Below are positions 55,391-64,000 of a DNA stretch of 64,000 nt, in pieces; position 1 is the first letter of the stretch, and every line of letters begins with the position of its first letter. A program made the translations under genes and the position numbers. The stretch comes from Fibrobacter succinogenes (GTDB lineage: Bacteria; Fibrobacterota; Fibrobacteria; Fibrobacterales; Fibrobacteraceae): NCBI GenBank assembly GCA_902799745.1, contig CADCBQ010000010.1, forward strand, positions 1 to 64,000, written 5' to 3'. The notes below the pieces were generated by a model. The model ran no database searches. It was not told where the DNA came from and was given only the letters and a program-made list of their open reading frames with translations.

Positions 55391-57001
55391 ATGAAAAAAA
55401 AGTGGTGTGTGGAATGTTTGGGGGCTGCCTTGGCAGTAACCCTGTTCTTGTTTGGGTGCAGTTCAGAAAGTAATGGCGGTGCCGTAAATGGAGGCGAATC
55501 TGCACACGAGGGCTCGACAGAGGTAAAGCCCGATACCCAGACGGTTCAAGTCGTTGAACCGATTTATGCACCACTCTATGTCTTTGAAATTCTCGAAGAA
55601 CGTGTTGCTGCGGCCGATTCGACCGATTCTGTGGCGGTGAACAATATATTGGATTTGTTGGCTCGCCCTCGTGTAGATCAGCACTTGATGAACCATGTCC
55701 CGTTGGATTCTGCGGTGGAACGCGCCAAGTACGAAACACTTGCGGCGTTCGGTGTGGATTCGCTGCAGTATGCGATGGATTCTAACGGCGTGTTGCTAGC
55801 GATTGCGGCGATGGTGCAGAGCCGCTTGAGTAAAGAAGAAACGCAGGCCTTTATCGGTACTTTGGGCGAAGACTTGAAGGGCGACGGCGTGTGGAATGAC
55901 CCTAATGGGAAAATCCAGATTGCCGACTGGATTGTAGGGCTCGATAGCAACTGGCGTTATGGCGAAATTCGTAACAACGTAACGTCTGCCTACGGCGGGA
56001 ATGTGCCGAACTTTGAAGGCTACATGCGTGGCTTTATTCCGCTCGCTTATGCCTTTGAAACTTGCACCGATGCGAATGCGGGCACGGTCACTTATGTGAA
56101 CCAAGGCCAAAGTGCTTATTTCGCAAATGACTACGAAACGTCGGACCATTCGGCGGTGCGCTTTATTTGCGATGCGAATGGATTCCAGTGGCGCCTTGCG
56201 CAGCCTATGGAAAAAGATACGGTGGGCTTTGGCCCGGGCGAATACGACCGTGAAATCCGCGAAGGGCGCGTCATCCATGACAACTACTACATTTACGATG
56301 CCGGCGCCTGGCGCCTAGCCACTCCGCAAGAAGCCGATGGCTTTACCGACCTTGTAGAAGTCTATGCGAATTTGGCTGCCGATGAAAAGGTTGTGTTCAT
56401 TATCCGCCACAGCGAACGCACCGGCGAAACGGGCGCAAAGGGCCACTTGACCGACAACGGGAAAAAGTACGCCCAGGAATTGGGAAAGCGTCTTGCCGCC
56501 GTGAATCAGGAAAAGTTCTACTTCGGCTATTCGGGCTACACCCGCACTCAGGAAACCTGCGAAAATATTGCCTTGGGCTATGGGCAATCCAAGTACAGCT
56601 TGGATGTTCTTGCCGGGCTCGATGGCGACTGGTACATGAAAGACAGCGTGAAGTTTGAAAGCTATTCGAATTCCGATGGCGGCGGCTGGGTGGTGTGTTC
56701 CAAGTACGCCTTTTTAGGGGCTTACCCGGATGTATTCTATGACTTGGAAGAACGCAGCGAGGAACTGCTGCAAAAAGAAATTTTGGCGAATTTGGGTAAA
56801 ATGGGGCGTGTGAGCTTCTTGGTTTCGCACGACTACCTGGTTGTCCCGCTGCTTGCCTATGTGACGAACGGGCATGCGAATGTGCGCTTTTACGAAAAAT
56901 GGAAATGGGTGAATTACATGGCCGGTGTGGCCATGATTATCTCTCCCGACGGTTCGGTTCGTTATATCCCCGTAAAAGGCCTCGAAACCGGGGTGATGTA
57001 G
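55391..57001 (+). CDS. Second lipoprotein with a C-terminal histidine-phosphatase-like domain
   Basis: The 536-residue paralogue of the preceding protein aligns over the middle helical part (LLAIAAMVQSRLSKEE, IADWIVGLDSNW), the Cys part and the C-terminal phosphatase-like domain. Lipobox: FLFGCSS. Phosphatase motifs: FIIRHSERTGE, GHLTDNGKK, YTRTQETC and FLVSHDYLVV. It lacks the collagen-like and long acidic N-terminal parts. Eight bases separate it from its paralogue, so they are co-transcribed. Confidence 0.78.
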   Translation: MKKKWCVECLGAALAVTLFLFGCSSESNGGAVNGGESAHEGSTEVKPDTQTVQVVEPIYAPLYVFEILEERVAAADSTDSVAVNNILDLLARPRVDQHLMNHVPLDSAVERAKYETLAAFGVDSLQYAMDSNGVLLAIAAMVQSRLSKEETQAFIGTLGEDLKGDGVWNDPNGKIQIADWIVGLDSNWRYGEIRNNVTSAYGGNVPNFEGYMRGFIPLAYAFETCTDANAGTVTYVNQGQSAYFANDYETSDHSAVRFICDANGFQWRLAQPMEKDTVGFGPGEYDREIREGRVIHDNYYIYDAGAWRLATPQEADGFTDLVEVYANLAADEKVVFIIRHSERTGETGAKGHLTDNGKKYAQELGKRLAAVNQEKFYFGYSGYTRTQETCENIALGYGQSKYSLDVLAGLDGDWYMKDSVKFESYSNSDGGGWVVCSKYAFLGAYPDVFYDLEERSEELLQKEILANLGKMGRVSFLVSHDYLVVPLLAYVTNGHANVRFYEKWKWVNYMAGVAMIISPDGSVRYIPVKGLETGVM

Positions 57002-57093
57002 TTTTCGGCGGCGTTGTTCAAGCGCCGCTTTTTCTAAATTTTCGTCGCTGATTTTTACAAAACAGAAACCCAAAAGAATGGATTGAATCCAAT

Positions 57094-57942
57094 ATGAACG
57101 AAACACAGACCAATGCACCCGAAGCTCAGGTGGCTCCCGCCGCTCCGGCCCAGGAAGTGCAGCAGCCGGCTCTCGTTGCTTCGCAGCCTGCAGCAAAGGT
57201 GAAGGGCAAGTTCGATGAACAACTCGGACTCATGCTCCCCTCCGATGCCGCTCAGGTTCAGGAGCAGCTCTCTATGCCGGGTATGAATGACGACATGGTT
57301 TACAAGATCGTGGAAACCCACTCTGGTAACCATTCGGTTCTCTATAAGACCTATGATCAGGCAGTTCTTGCACGCGACGTTCGCGATTCTATCGAAAACG
57401 CCGGCGGCCACAAGGTCCTCCCGATCGCCAAGGCCAAGCTGGGCTCGACCTACTGCAAGGGCGAATTCTCGACCGAACAGGGTTGTAAGGGCGACTCCGA
57501 CACCTTCGGTATCGGCTCCCTGATCGAATTCCAGGCAACCGGTCTTATCGTGGTGATGTGCGTCATCGTGGGCCTCACGGTGCTCTGCTACCTCATGAAC
57601 TTCATTATGGCCAAGCTCGGCCTCAACAAGGACAAGGCTCCGGCACCTGCAGTTAAGGCTACTCCGGCCGCCGCTCCCGCCGCTGCAGCACCCAAGACCA
57701 TCGGTCCTGCCCACTGCGACTGGGATCCGAACGCCAAGAGCGTTCATCCGGGCTTCACCAACAAGCAGCTTCAGGCTTTCCTCGGCATTGCCGCCGTGGC
57801 AGCCCTCGAAGAACACCCGGGCATGAGCAACGACCAGTTCCTCGCCCTCGTGACCGCAGCGGCGACCCAGGCTATCGGTCAGCCCTGCCGCGTGACTGCT
57901 TACAGAAACATTAACTCTCCTGCTTGGACGATCGTCAAGTAA
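57094..57942 (+). CDS. Na+-pump decarboxylase gamma subunit (OadG-like) with long extra domains
   Basis: The 282-residue protein has a central OadG-type transmembrane helix (about 147-170, FQATGLIVVMCVIVGLTVLC) and the following Ala/Pro linker, as in decarboxylase gamma subunits. In front is a roughly 140-residue extra domain (FDEQLGLMLPSDAAQ to CKGEFSTEQGCKGD) that I do not recognise. Behind is a roughly 75-residue domain (FTNKQLQAFLGIAAVAALEEHPG) also seen in long OadG/MmdD proteins. It anchors the complex and holds the carboxyltransferase subunit. It is the first of a three-gene unit with the biotin carrier and beta subunit. Confidence 0.8.
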   Translation: MNETQTNAPEAQVAPAAPAQEVQQPALVASQPAAKVKGKFDEQLGLMLPSDAAQVQEQLSMPGMNDDMVYKIVETHSGNHSVLYKTYDQAVLARDVRDSIENAGGHKVLPIAKAKLGSTYCKGEFSTEQGCKGDSDTFGIGSLIEFQATGLIVVMCVIVGLTVLCYLMNFIMAKLGLNKDKAPAPAVKATPAAAPAAAAPKTIGPAHCDWDPNAKSVHPGFTNKQLQAFLGIAAVAALEEHPGMSNDQFLALVTAAATQAIGQPCRVTAYRNINSPAWTIVK

Positions 57943-57989
57943 GGTAAACTTTTAAAACTCAACAGGCTTTTAAGCCAGGAAATATCAAA

Positions 57990-58349
57990 ATGAAGAAAAC
58001 CGTCCGTATCAGTTTCGAAGGCAAGACCTACGATGTCGAAGTAGAAGTTCTTGATTCCAATGCCGCCGTTGCCGCCGCTCCTGCTGCCGCTCCGGTCGCT
58101 GCCGCTGCTCCTGCCGCCGCTCCTGCTGTTGCCGGTGGTACCGAAGTCAAGAGCCCGCTCGCTGGCTCCGTGTTCAAACTGAAGGTCAAGGTCGGCGACA
58201 CCGTTACCGCCAACCAGGAAGTGGCTATCATCGAAGCTCTCAAGATGGAAAACCCGGTCGTCGCTCCGTGCGCCGGCACCGTGAACTCCATTGCCGTCAA
58301 GGAAACCGACACTGTCGTCGACGGCCAGACTCTCATGACCATCGCCTAA
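57990..58349 (+). CDS. Biotin carboxyl carrier subunit of a Na+-pump decarboxylase
   Basis: The 119-residue protein has an N-terminal strand pair (MKKTVRISFEGKTYDVEVEV), an Ala/Pro hinge of about 30 residues (27-50), and a biotinyl domain (about 51-119) with the biotin Lys in EALKMEN. The mobile hinge lets the biotin shuttle CO2 between the carboxyltransferase and the membrane beta subunit. Shine-Dalgarno AGGAAA. The hinge DNA is low in complexity (repeated GCC/GCT codons). Confidence 0.93.
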   Translation: MKKTVRISFEGKTYDVEVEVLDSNAAVAAAPAAAPVAAAAPAAAPAVAGGTEVKSPLAGSVFKLKVKVGDTVTANQEVAIIEALKMENPVVAPCAGTVNSIAVKETDTVVDGQTLMTIA

Positions 58350-58362
58350 GAGGTACAGATAA

Positions 58363-59523
58363 ATGAGTTCTCTTTTAAATTCGGTCGTTGAGTTCGCAGG
58401 CGACACCGGATTCGCATACGTCACCCCTTCGATGATCGTGATGTGGATCGTGAGTTTCGTCCTGATGTACTTGGCGATTGTCAAAAAGTACGAGCCGCTG
58501 CTGCTCTTGCCGATTTCGCTCGGCGCACTGGCGGTGAACATCCCGAGTGCGGGATTCTACGATGGTGGCTGGAGCATCGAAGGTATGTTTACCCCGACTG
58601 CCGGTCTCTATTACTACATCAGCCAGGGTATCCACCTGGAACTCTTCCCGCCCATCATCTTCTTGGGTGTGGGTGCCATGACGGACTTCGGACCGCTTAT
58701 CGCTAACCCGCGTACACTGCTCCTCGGCGGTGGCGCTCAGTTCGGCGTGTTTGCGACCATGTTCTGCGCTGTGGCTTTCGGTGGCTTTACTCTCGGTGAA
58801 GCAGCCTCTATCGGTATCATCGGCGGTGCTGATGGTCCGACCTCCATCTTTACTGCAAACAAACTAGCAAAGCACCTCATCGGACCTATCGCCGTGGCAG
58901 CTTACACTTACATGGCCCTCGTTCCGCTGATTCAGCCGCCTATCATGCGCCTCATGACCAACGACAAGGAACGCAAGATCCGTATGAAGGCTCTGCGCAA
59001 GGTGTCCAAGGCCGAACGCATCGTGTTTGCCGTGATGGTGATGATCGTGTGCATCCTCGTGGTGCCCGATGCTTCTGCTCTTATCATCATGCTCATGCTT
59101 GGTAACATCTTCAAGGAATCCGGCGTTGTTGAACGCTTGGTGAAGACCTCTTCCAACGAACTCATGAACATCGTGACGATCTTCCTCGGTTCTTCCGTGG
59201 GCCTCACGATGTCTGCCGACATCTTCCTCCGTCCGCAGACCCTCATGATTATCGCTATGGGTGTGGTGGCATTCGGTTTCTCGACCGCTGCAGGCCTCTT
59301 CCTTGCTAAGATCATGAACAAGTGCACTCCCAAGAACCCCGTGAACCCGCTTATCGGTTCTGCTGGCGTGTCCGCCGTGCCGATGGCCGCTCGCGTGTCT
59401 CAGGTGGAAGGTGCCAAGTATGACCCGCAGAACTTCTTGCTGATGCACGCTATGGGCCCGAACGTGGCTGGCGTGATCGGTACTGCAGTTTGCGCAGGTT
59501 ACATGATTTCTCGACTCTCGTAG
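58363..59523 (+). CDS. Na+-translocating decarboxylase beta subunit (OadB/MmdB)
   Basis: The 386-residue integral membrane protein has about 9-11 helices. Conserved parts are [15 protein letters not shown], the [10 protein letters not shown] loop with the Na+-related Asp, the [17 protein letters not shown] part and a C-terminal [17 protein letters not shown]. It couples decarboxylation of carboxybiotin to Na+ export. The substrate (methylmalonyl-CoA, oxaloacetate or glutaconyl-CoA) is set by the alpha subunit, which is not in this window. Shine-Dalgarno GAGG, 13 bases after the carrier gene. Confidence 0.93.
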   Translation: MSSLLNSVVEFAGDTGFAYVTPSMIVMWIVSFVLMYLAIVKKYEPLLLLPISLGALAVNIPSAGFYDGGWSIEGMFTPTAGLYYYISQGIHLELFPPIIFLGVGAMTDFGPLIANPRTLLLGGGAQFGVFATMFCAVAFGGFTLGEAASIGIIGGADGPTSIFTANKLAKHLIGPIAVAAYTYMALVPLIQPPIMRLMTNDKERKIRMKALRKVSKAERIVFAVMVMIVCILVVPDASALIIMLMLGNIFKESGVVERLVKTSSNELMNIVTIFLGSSVGLTMSADIFLRPQTLMIIAMGVVAFGFSTAAGLFLAKIMNKCTPKNPVNPLIGSAGVSAVPMAARVSQVEGAKYDPQNFLLMHAMGPNVAGVIGTAVCAGYMISRLS

Positions 59524-59528
59524 TCTGA

Positions 59529-59572
59529 GTGTCATCCTGAGCGGAGGCGCGTAGCGCCGAAGTCGAAGGAAC
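59529..59572. repeat. Dispersed palindromic repeat
   Basis: It begins GTGTCATCCTGAGCGGAGG, has an inner hairpin GGCGC/GCGCC around GTA, and ends GAAGTCGAAGGAAC. It starts 5 bases after the beta-subunit stop and precedes the terminator. Confidence 0.82.
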
Positions 59573-59588
59573 TAAAACAGAATATAAG

Positions 59589-59622
59589 GGAAACCCTCGG
59601 CAATCGCCGGGGGTTCCTTTTT
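59589..59622 (+). terminator. Terminator after the decarboxylase operon
   Basis: A long imperfect stem (GGAAACCCTCGGC / GCCGGGGGTTCC around AATC) is followed by T5. Confidence 0.8.
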
Positions 59623-59683
59623 GTAGGGGATTGTATTACGGCTGGATTAATGTATATTTTTGTTAAAATAAGCGAGGAGAATT

Positions 59684-62600
59684 ATGAAAATCGGGTTTGT
59701 TGTTTCGGCCGTATTGTCATTGCTTGCGATTCAGTCTTTTGCCGCAAACGGCACCATGAAGGGATCCGGTTCTGCTAAAAATCCTTTCCAGATTGAAGAC
59801 TACGAAGACTTGAAGGCGATAGGCACGGGCGCCTACCTGTATTCGTCGGATTACGTTTTGACAAAGGATATCGATGCTTCGGCGTCGATGAACGAGATGT
59901 GCAATGCGGACGGCTGCAATGGTTTTATTTCTATCGGTAAGAAAAAGGATGCTGCTGACAGCACTATTTTCTGGGGAAATATCGATGGCCAAAACCACAC
60001 CATCAGCAACTTGAATATTTGGCTCCCATGTGAAAGTGGTGTGGCGTTTATTTATTACTTGGGCGGTTCCGTTTCCAACCTGAATTTTGACCATAGCCAT
60101 GTGACGGGCAGGGTGTCCGAATCGGAATATGTCGCGACGGTAGCGGCAAAGTTGGTGGGAAGTATCAAGAATGTTAAGGTGACAAACGGTTTTGTTCAAG
60201 GAGAAAACTATGTGGGCGGTATTGTTGGCAGTGCCAAGCAGGATTATAACGATAAAGCGACTATCGCTAATGTCTCTTTCCAGGGGACTGTCAAAGGCTC
60301 GCAGCGGGTGGGTGGCATTGTTGGCCAGCTGGACATGGATCTTGATAGCGCTTTTGTCGATGCGGAAATCATCGCCTTGAGAAAGAGTGTGGGTGGTATC
60401 GTCGGGTATTTGATGGGTGCTGTGAGCAATTCCCGTTCTAACGGCTTGATTGTCCCGGGAAAGTCGGATGTTGATGAAGTGGGGGGCATCGCTGGTTACT
60501 CCAAGGGCGGAGTTTATTCAAGCGCATCTTTGATGAACTTGACCTCTTTCGGATACGATTTCGACGATGATATTGGTGGCATTGTTGGCGACAACGCGAA
60601 GGGCGCCGTTCTGTATTCGTATTCCCTTGGTAATGTCGAAGGCAATGGACATGTCGGTGGTGTTGTCGGAACCGGCGGCCGTGTGATGAATTCGTATGCC
60701 TTTGGCTCGGTGAAAGGGAATCGGTATGTCGGTGGCATTGCCGGCTCCTATGCGGATGTTTTCCATTCTTATGCGGTTGTTTCGCTCCAGGGAGAAAACC
60801 ATGTCGGCGGACTTCTTGGGGGTTCTCTTAATGCGGGTACCCCTGATACGGTATATAGTTCTTACTGGAATACCGAGATTTCGGGCATTGACTCGAGCAC
60901 CGGTGGAGTTGGCCTTACGACAGCCCAGATGTTGAAATGGGATTCTTATGTGGGCTGGGATACCGTGGGCTATGATGAGTATGCTATCGATGGTACAGAT
61001 ACCTGCTTTTATTATGAATATGCGGGGTATTGCAGTAGCCCTACAGGAAACTTTATTAAAGTTTGGGATATTGACGAGGGCAAGTCGTTCCCCTATTTGA
61101 AAGAAAATGGTTTCTCGAAAAAGGCGCTTGTTCCGATTGCGGTCCCGACGGTGGCGACGAAGTGGCAAGAGACTCCGACTGTCGCCTCGCTTATTGATGT
61201 AGAAGGCGAACTTGTCGGAAAGTGGACGGGCTCTGTGCGGCCTGTGTATGTAAACGACACCCTTTGCAGGGATTCCTTGTACTATGGCTATAGAATTGGC
61301 GTGGTCGTCGGTAAGGATACGGTGTGGGGAACGTCGAGCCATGTGGCAATCCCGAACAAAATTGAAATTTCGACTTTTGCTGAACTTCAGAAAATCGGGC
61401 ATGATCTCGCTTACCCGCTGTTGGGTAATTATGAGCTGACGGCCGATATCGATGCTAAGGGGTTGAAGTTCGAACCCATTGGCGATAGCGTGCATATTTT
61501 CTACGGAACGTTTGACGGCAAGAACCATACCATCAAGAATTTGGTCGTTGACAAGCCCACCCGCGACTTTACGGGTATGTTTGGATATGTCGAAAGTGCC
61601 GTGATCCAGAACTTGACGCTTGAAAATGCGAAGGTCGTTGGCTCCTGGGTCGTGGGCGCCTTGATTGGCGAATCGCGTAATACGGTCGTGAGCCATGTCG
61701 TATCCTTAAATGGCAATGTTCAGGGCGAATGGTCCGTTGGGGGCTTGATAGGCTTCAGTGAGTCAGATAGTGTTGTTAATGTCGGGACGACCGGAAAGAT
61801 TAAGGGTACGGAAAATGTTGGCGGCATTATTGGCTGCACAAGGAGCTACGCTACGTTGACCGATGCGTTCTCTGTTAACGTTATTAAGGGCCACGAAGAT
61901 GTCGGTGGTGTTATCGGCAGCAGCTACGATTACGGCTATGATGGCATGATTCCGAATATCTATCGCGTTTATTCAGCAAGCGTGATCAAGTCTCCCAAAT
62001 TCGCTGCCGAAGGGATTCTCGGACATGGTAGCAGTTCGGTAGATGACAGTACCTGTTTCTTTGACAGTACCGTTGCAGGAATTGGCCGAAAGGGCAAGAC
62101 GACGGAGGAAATGCTGTTGAAGTCGACGTATAAGGATTATGACTTTGAAACGGTATGGGAAATCCAGGAAGGCGTTTCTTACCCGTACTTTAAGGGCATG
62201 GACCCGATATTGCCGGGAACGCTCGAAGACGATGGTACAGTAAATGTACTGGCCGGTGCTGGTACAGAAATCGACCCCTACAAGATTTACGATTACGATG
62301 ATCTCAAGTATGTCGGTAAATATGAATATGGTCTTGATGCCTACTACAAGCTGATGGGCAATATCAATGCCACGGCTTCGTTCAAGGAAAACTGCAATGC
62401 TGACAGCACCTTGTGTAAGGGCTTCGAACCGATTGGTGAATTCAGCGGTGTGTTCATCGGAAACAACAAGATTATTGCAGGCTTGAATATCAATCGCCCC
62501 GACGAAGATTCGGTGGGACTTTTCCGGGCTCTGGCGAAGGGTGCCAAGGTAAGCAACGTTGTCTTTGATACGGCTTCGTATCTTGGAGAAAGCTATTCGT

Positions 62601-64000
62601 ATGGGCCTGCGAATACTAGGGGTGCCATCCGTGGTAAGGACTATGTCGGTGTCCTTGCCGGTGTCGATAATGGTGCGACGGTCGAAAACATCTTTATTAA
62701 GTATAATATTTCCGGCGAAAATTACGTTGGCTCTCTTGCCGGTAAGAAATCTTCGGGCTCTGTCGTGAGGAGTGCGTCTAGATTCCTGGTCTCGGGTAAG
62801 GAAAACGTGGGCGGCCTCGTAGGGCATTTGGGCGCGGCTAGCGTAGCGGATTGCTATTCGATTGCGAATGTCGTGGGTACAAAGAATGTCGGTGGCCTGG
62901 TTGGCTACTCCGACAATGCGGCTGTGAAAAACTCTTTTGCCGCAGGTCAAGTCCAAGGCGATTCTAAATGGGGAGGCCTTGCGGGCTCTGACAACAAGTC
63001 GGCCTACACCTCGGTCTATTATGATACGACCCTTTGGTATGTCAAAACGACGGCTGCGGGGGATCTCCGCAATACAAAGCAGATGGTCAAGAAGGAAAAC
63101 TACGAGGGTTGGGATTTCGATTCAATCTGGAAAATCGTTGCGGATTCGACTTATCCCTATTTGTCGTGGCTAACCAAGGTTTATTATATATCCAAGACGA
63201 TGAAGGAGAAAATTTATCCGAACCAGGCTGTGGATCAGACCATGATGAAAATGGTCGGTTCCGGTACTGAAAAAGATCCATTCTTGATCAAGACATACGG
63301 AGACTTGAAATCAATTGGATTCGGAAAATACAAACTGTCGGCCGTTTATCGCTTGGCTAACGATATCGATGCCGCCGCTTCCAGGACGGATGAGCGTTTT
63401 GCTGTCGGTGGAACAGGATTCAAGCCTATTGGTAAGTACGATGTGTTGGAAGAATTCTGCAACTGTTACGGTGTTGTCCTTGGCGGTTACACAAAACAGG
63501 ATACCGGTGCTTTTACCGGCGAATTCCATGGTGGTGGCCATAGCATCGATAGCCTGTACACAGGATTTTGGGATAAAGAAAACAAGACTGTAGGATTTAT
63601 CGATACGGTTGCCAAATCTGCGGTTGTAGACAGCTTGACGTTCAAGGGCTATTCTGTCGGTCGCGAAGACTTTGGAATGAAAATTGGTGGCGTTGCTACG
63701 GTGAACCATGGTGCTATCCGGAATGTAGATGTCGACTTTGTGATGGACAGTGTTTATCAAAGTGCGGGGTTCGTGTTCAGGAACTATGGTTCCATCGAGA
63801 ATGTATCGGTTAAAGGAAAAATCAATGGTGGCAGACTCGTATCTGGCATTGCACACTTGAATTACGGAACCATTGCCAATGCCAAAATCGATGTGCAGTG
63901 GATTGGGGGTGCAAGTGCCGCCGGTGTTGCCGCGTTGAACTGGGGAACCATCAAGAATGTTTCTGTTAAGGCGAACGTAAAGGAAAACTCTGGCTTCGTA
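59684..64000 (+). CDS. Giant GLUG-repeat surface protein, C-terminus cut by window edge
   Basis: The frame stays open from the ATG at 59684 (GAGGAG Shine-Dalgarno) to the window end: at least 1,439 residues. A signal peptide (1 to about 23, ending QSFAAN) is followed by at least four modules. Each opens with a block like PFQIEDYEDLKAIG or PFLIKTYGDLKSIG, then LTKDIDA-type and FxGxxDGxNHTI strands. Many GLUG-type units follow, such as VGGIVGSA, VGGIVGQL, VGGVVGT and VGGIAGS. GLUG repeats form a right-handed beta helix and occur in secreted adhesins and cell-wall-binding proteins. Odd: some SSYWNTEISG-type ends of modules contain Cys pairs. Role in plant-fibre contact is an inference. Confidence 0.85.
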   Translation, partial: MKIGFVVSAVLSLLAIQSFAANGTMKGSGSAKNPFQIEDYEDLKAIGTGAYLYSSDYVLTKDIDASASMNEMCNADGCNGFISIGKKKDAADSTIFWGNIDGQNHTISNLNIWLPCESGVAFIYYLGGSVSNLNFDHSHVTGRVSESEYVATVAAKLVGSIKNVKVTNGFVQGENYVGGIVGSAKQDYNDKATIANVSFQGTVKGSQRVGGIVGQLDMDLDSAFVDAEIIALRKSVGGIVGYLMGAVSNSRSNGLIVPGKSDVDEVGGIAGYSKGGVYSSASLMNLTSFGYDFDDDIGGIVGDNAKGAVLYSYSLGNVEGNGHVGGVVGTGGRVMNSYAFGSVKGNRYVGGIAGSYADVFHSYAVVSLQGENHVGGLLGGSLNAGTPDTVYSSYWNTEISGIDSSTGGVGLTTAQMLKWDSYVGWDTVGYDEYAIDGTDTCFYYEYAGYCSSPTGNFIKVWDIDEGKSFPYLKENGFSKKALVPIAVPTVATKWQETPTVASLIDVEGELVGKWTGSVRPVYVNDTLCRDSLYYGYRIGVVVGKDTVWGTSSHVAIPNKIEISTFAELQKIGHDLAYPLLGNYELTADIDAKGLKFEPIGDSVHIFYGTFDGKNHTIKNLVVDKPTRDFTGMFGYVESAVIQNLTLENAKVVGSWVVGALIGESRNTVVSHVVSLNGNVQGEWSVGGLIGFSESDSVVNVGTTGKIKGTENVGGIIGCTRSYATLTDAFSVNVIKGHEDVGGVIGSSYDYGYDGMIPNIYRVYSASVIKSPKFAAEGILGHGSSSVDDSTCFFDSTVAGIGRKGKTTEEMLLKSTYKDYDFETVWEIQEGVSYPYFKGMDPILPGTLEDDGTVNVLAGAGTEIDPYKIYDYDDLKYVGKYEYGLDAYYKLMGNINATASFKENCNADSTLCKGFEPIGEFSGVFIGNNKIIAGLNINRPDEDSVGLFRALAKGAKVSNVVFDTASYLGESYSYGPANTRGAIRGKDYVGVLAGVDNGATVENIFIKYNISGENYVGSLAGKKSSGSVVRSASRFLVSGKENVGGLVGHLGAASVADCYSIANVVGTKNVGGLVGYSDNAAVKNSFAAGQVQGDSKWGGLAGSDNKSAYTSVYYDTTLWYVKTTAAGDLRNTKQMVKKENYEGWDFDSIWKIVADSTYPYLSWLTKVYYISKTMKEKIYPNQAVDQTMMKMVGSGTEKDPFLIKTYGDLKSIGFGKYKLSAVYRLANDIDAAASRTDERFAVGGTGFKPIGKYDVLEEFCNCYGVVLGGYTKQDTGAFTGEFHGGGHSIDSLYTGFWDKENKTVGFIDTVAKSAVVDSLTFKGYSVGREDFGMKIGGVATVNHGAIRNVDVDFVMDSVYQSAGFVFRNYGSIENVSVKGKINGGRLVSGIAHLNYGTIANAKIDVQWIGGASAAGVAALNWGTIKNVSVKANVKENSGFV

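Overview
This window looks like a chromosomal segment of a Fibrobacter species (phylum Fibrobacterota), close to the rumen cellulose degrader F. succinogenes. That is an inference from content. It has an outer-membrane (diderm) gene set: a BamA-like barrel, OmpA, LptCAB and MlaD. It has two large GH9 cellulases with a shared C-terminal tail, and a GH5 glucanase. It has biotin-dependent Na+-pump decarboxylase subunits and a CoA-transferase fitting succinate/propionate metabolism, a futalosine-type menaquinone gene, and secreted serine-rich lipoproteins. Base composition and codon style are even throughout. There are no transposases, integrases, phage genes or CRISPR arrays.

Layout. 1-6.9 kb: partial tRNA-Leu, a small secreted protein, a gpmI gene broken by two compensating lesions, a lipoprotein, uvrB carrying an in-frame dispersed repeat, and a BamA-like barrel. 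7.0-12.5 kb: a tightly coupled acyl-assembly operon (ACP, fused ketosynthase plus degenerate ketosynthase, ketoreductase, dehydratase, PlsC-like acyltransferase, patatin-like lipase). 12.5-16.7 kb: a class A penicillin-binding protein, tRNA-Ser(GCT), a non-coding stretch with two strong hairpins, and a small membrane/coiled-coil protein. 16.7-27.9 kb: a cell-surface glycan locus (two glycosyltransferases, two LtaS/sulfatase-fold membrane enzymes, flippase, LicD, RND/MMPL exporter). 27.9-35.5 kb: lptC, lptA-like, lptB, rpoN, hpf, hprK, MCE protein and a DksA-type zinc-finger gene, matching the order known from Proteobacteria at lptC-lptA-lptB-rpoN-hpf. 35.6-46.1 kb: GH5, a small unknown gene, mqnA, a response regulator/GGDEF, eda, and two tandem GH9 cellulases, the first frameshifted. 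46.2-51.3 kb: a MacB-like ABC pair, an OmpA protein with eleven 30-residue calcium-type repeats, and gtrA. 51.3-59.5 kb: a CoA-transferase, two surface lipoproteins ending in a histidine-phosphatase-like domain, and the gamma, biotin-carrier and beta subunits of a Na+-translocating decarboxylase. 59.7 kb to the end: the first 1,439 codons of a giant GLUG-repeat surface protein.

How the parts fit. Much of the window serves the cell envelope: building lipids (7-12 kb), peptidoglycan (PBP), surface glycans (17-28 kb), their transport (Lpt, MMPL, MCE), and the surface proteins and enzymes that meet plant cell walls (GH9, GLUG, OmpA). The strongest candidate for something undescribed is the 7-12.5 kb acyl operon with its single-chain ketosynthase and chain-length-factor-like pair. 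Next come the dispersed repeat translated inside UvrB, the paired phosphatase-like surface lipoproteins, and a recurring promoter layout in which a TATATT-type -10 box ends only 6-11 bases before the start codon, suggesting widespread leaderless transcripts.
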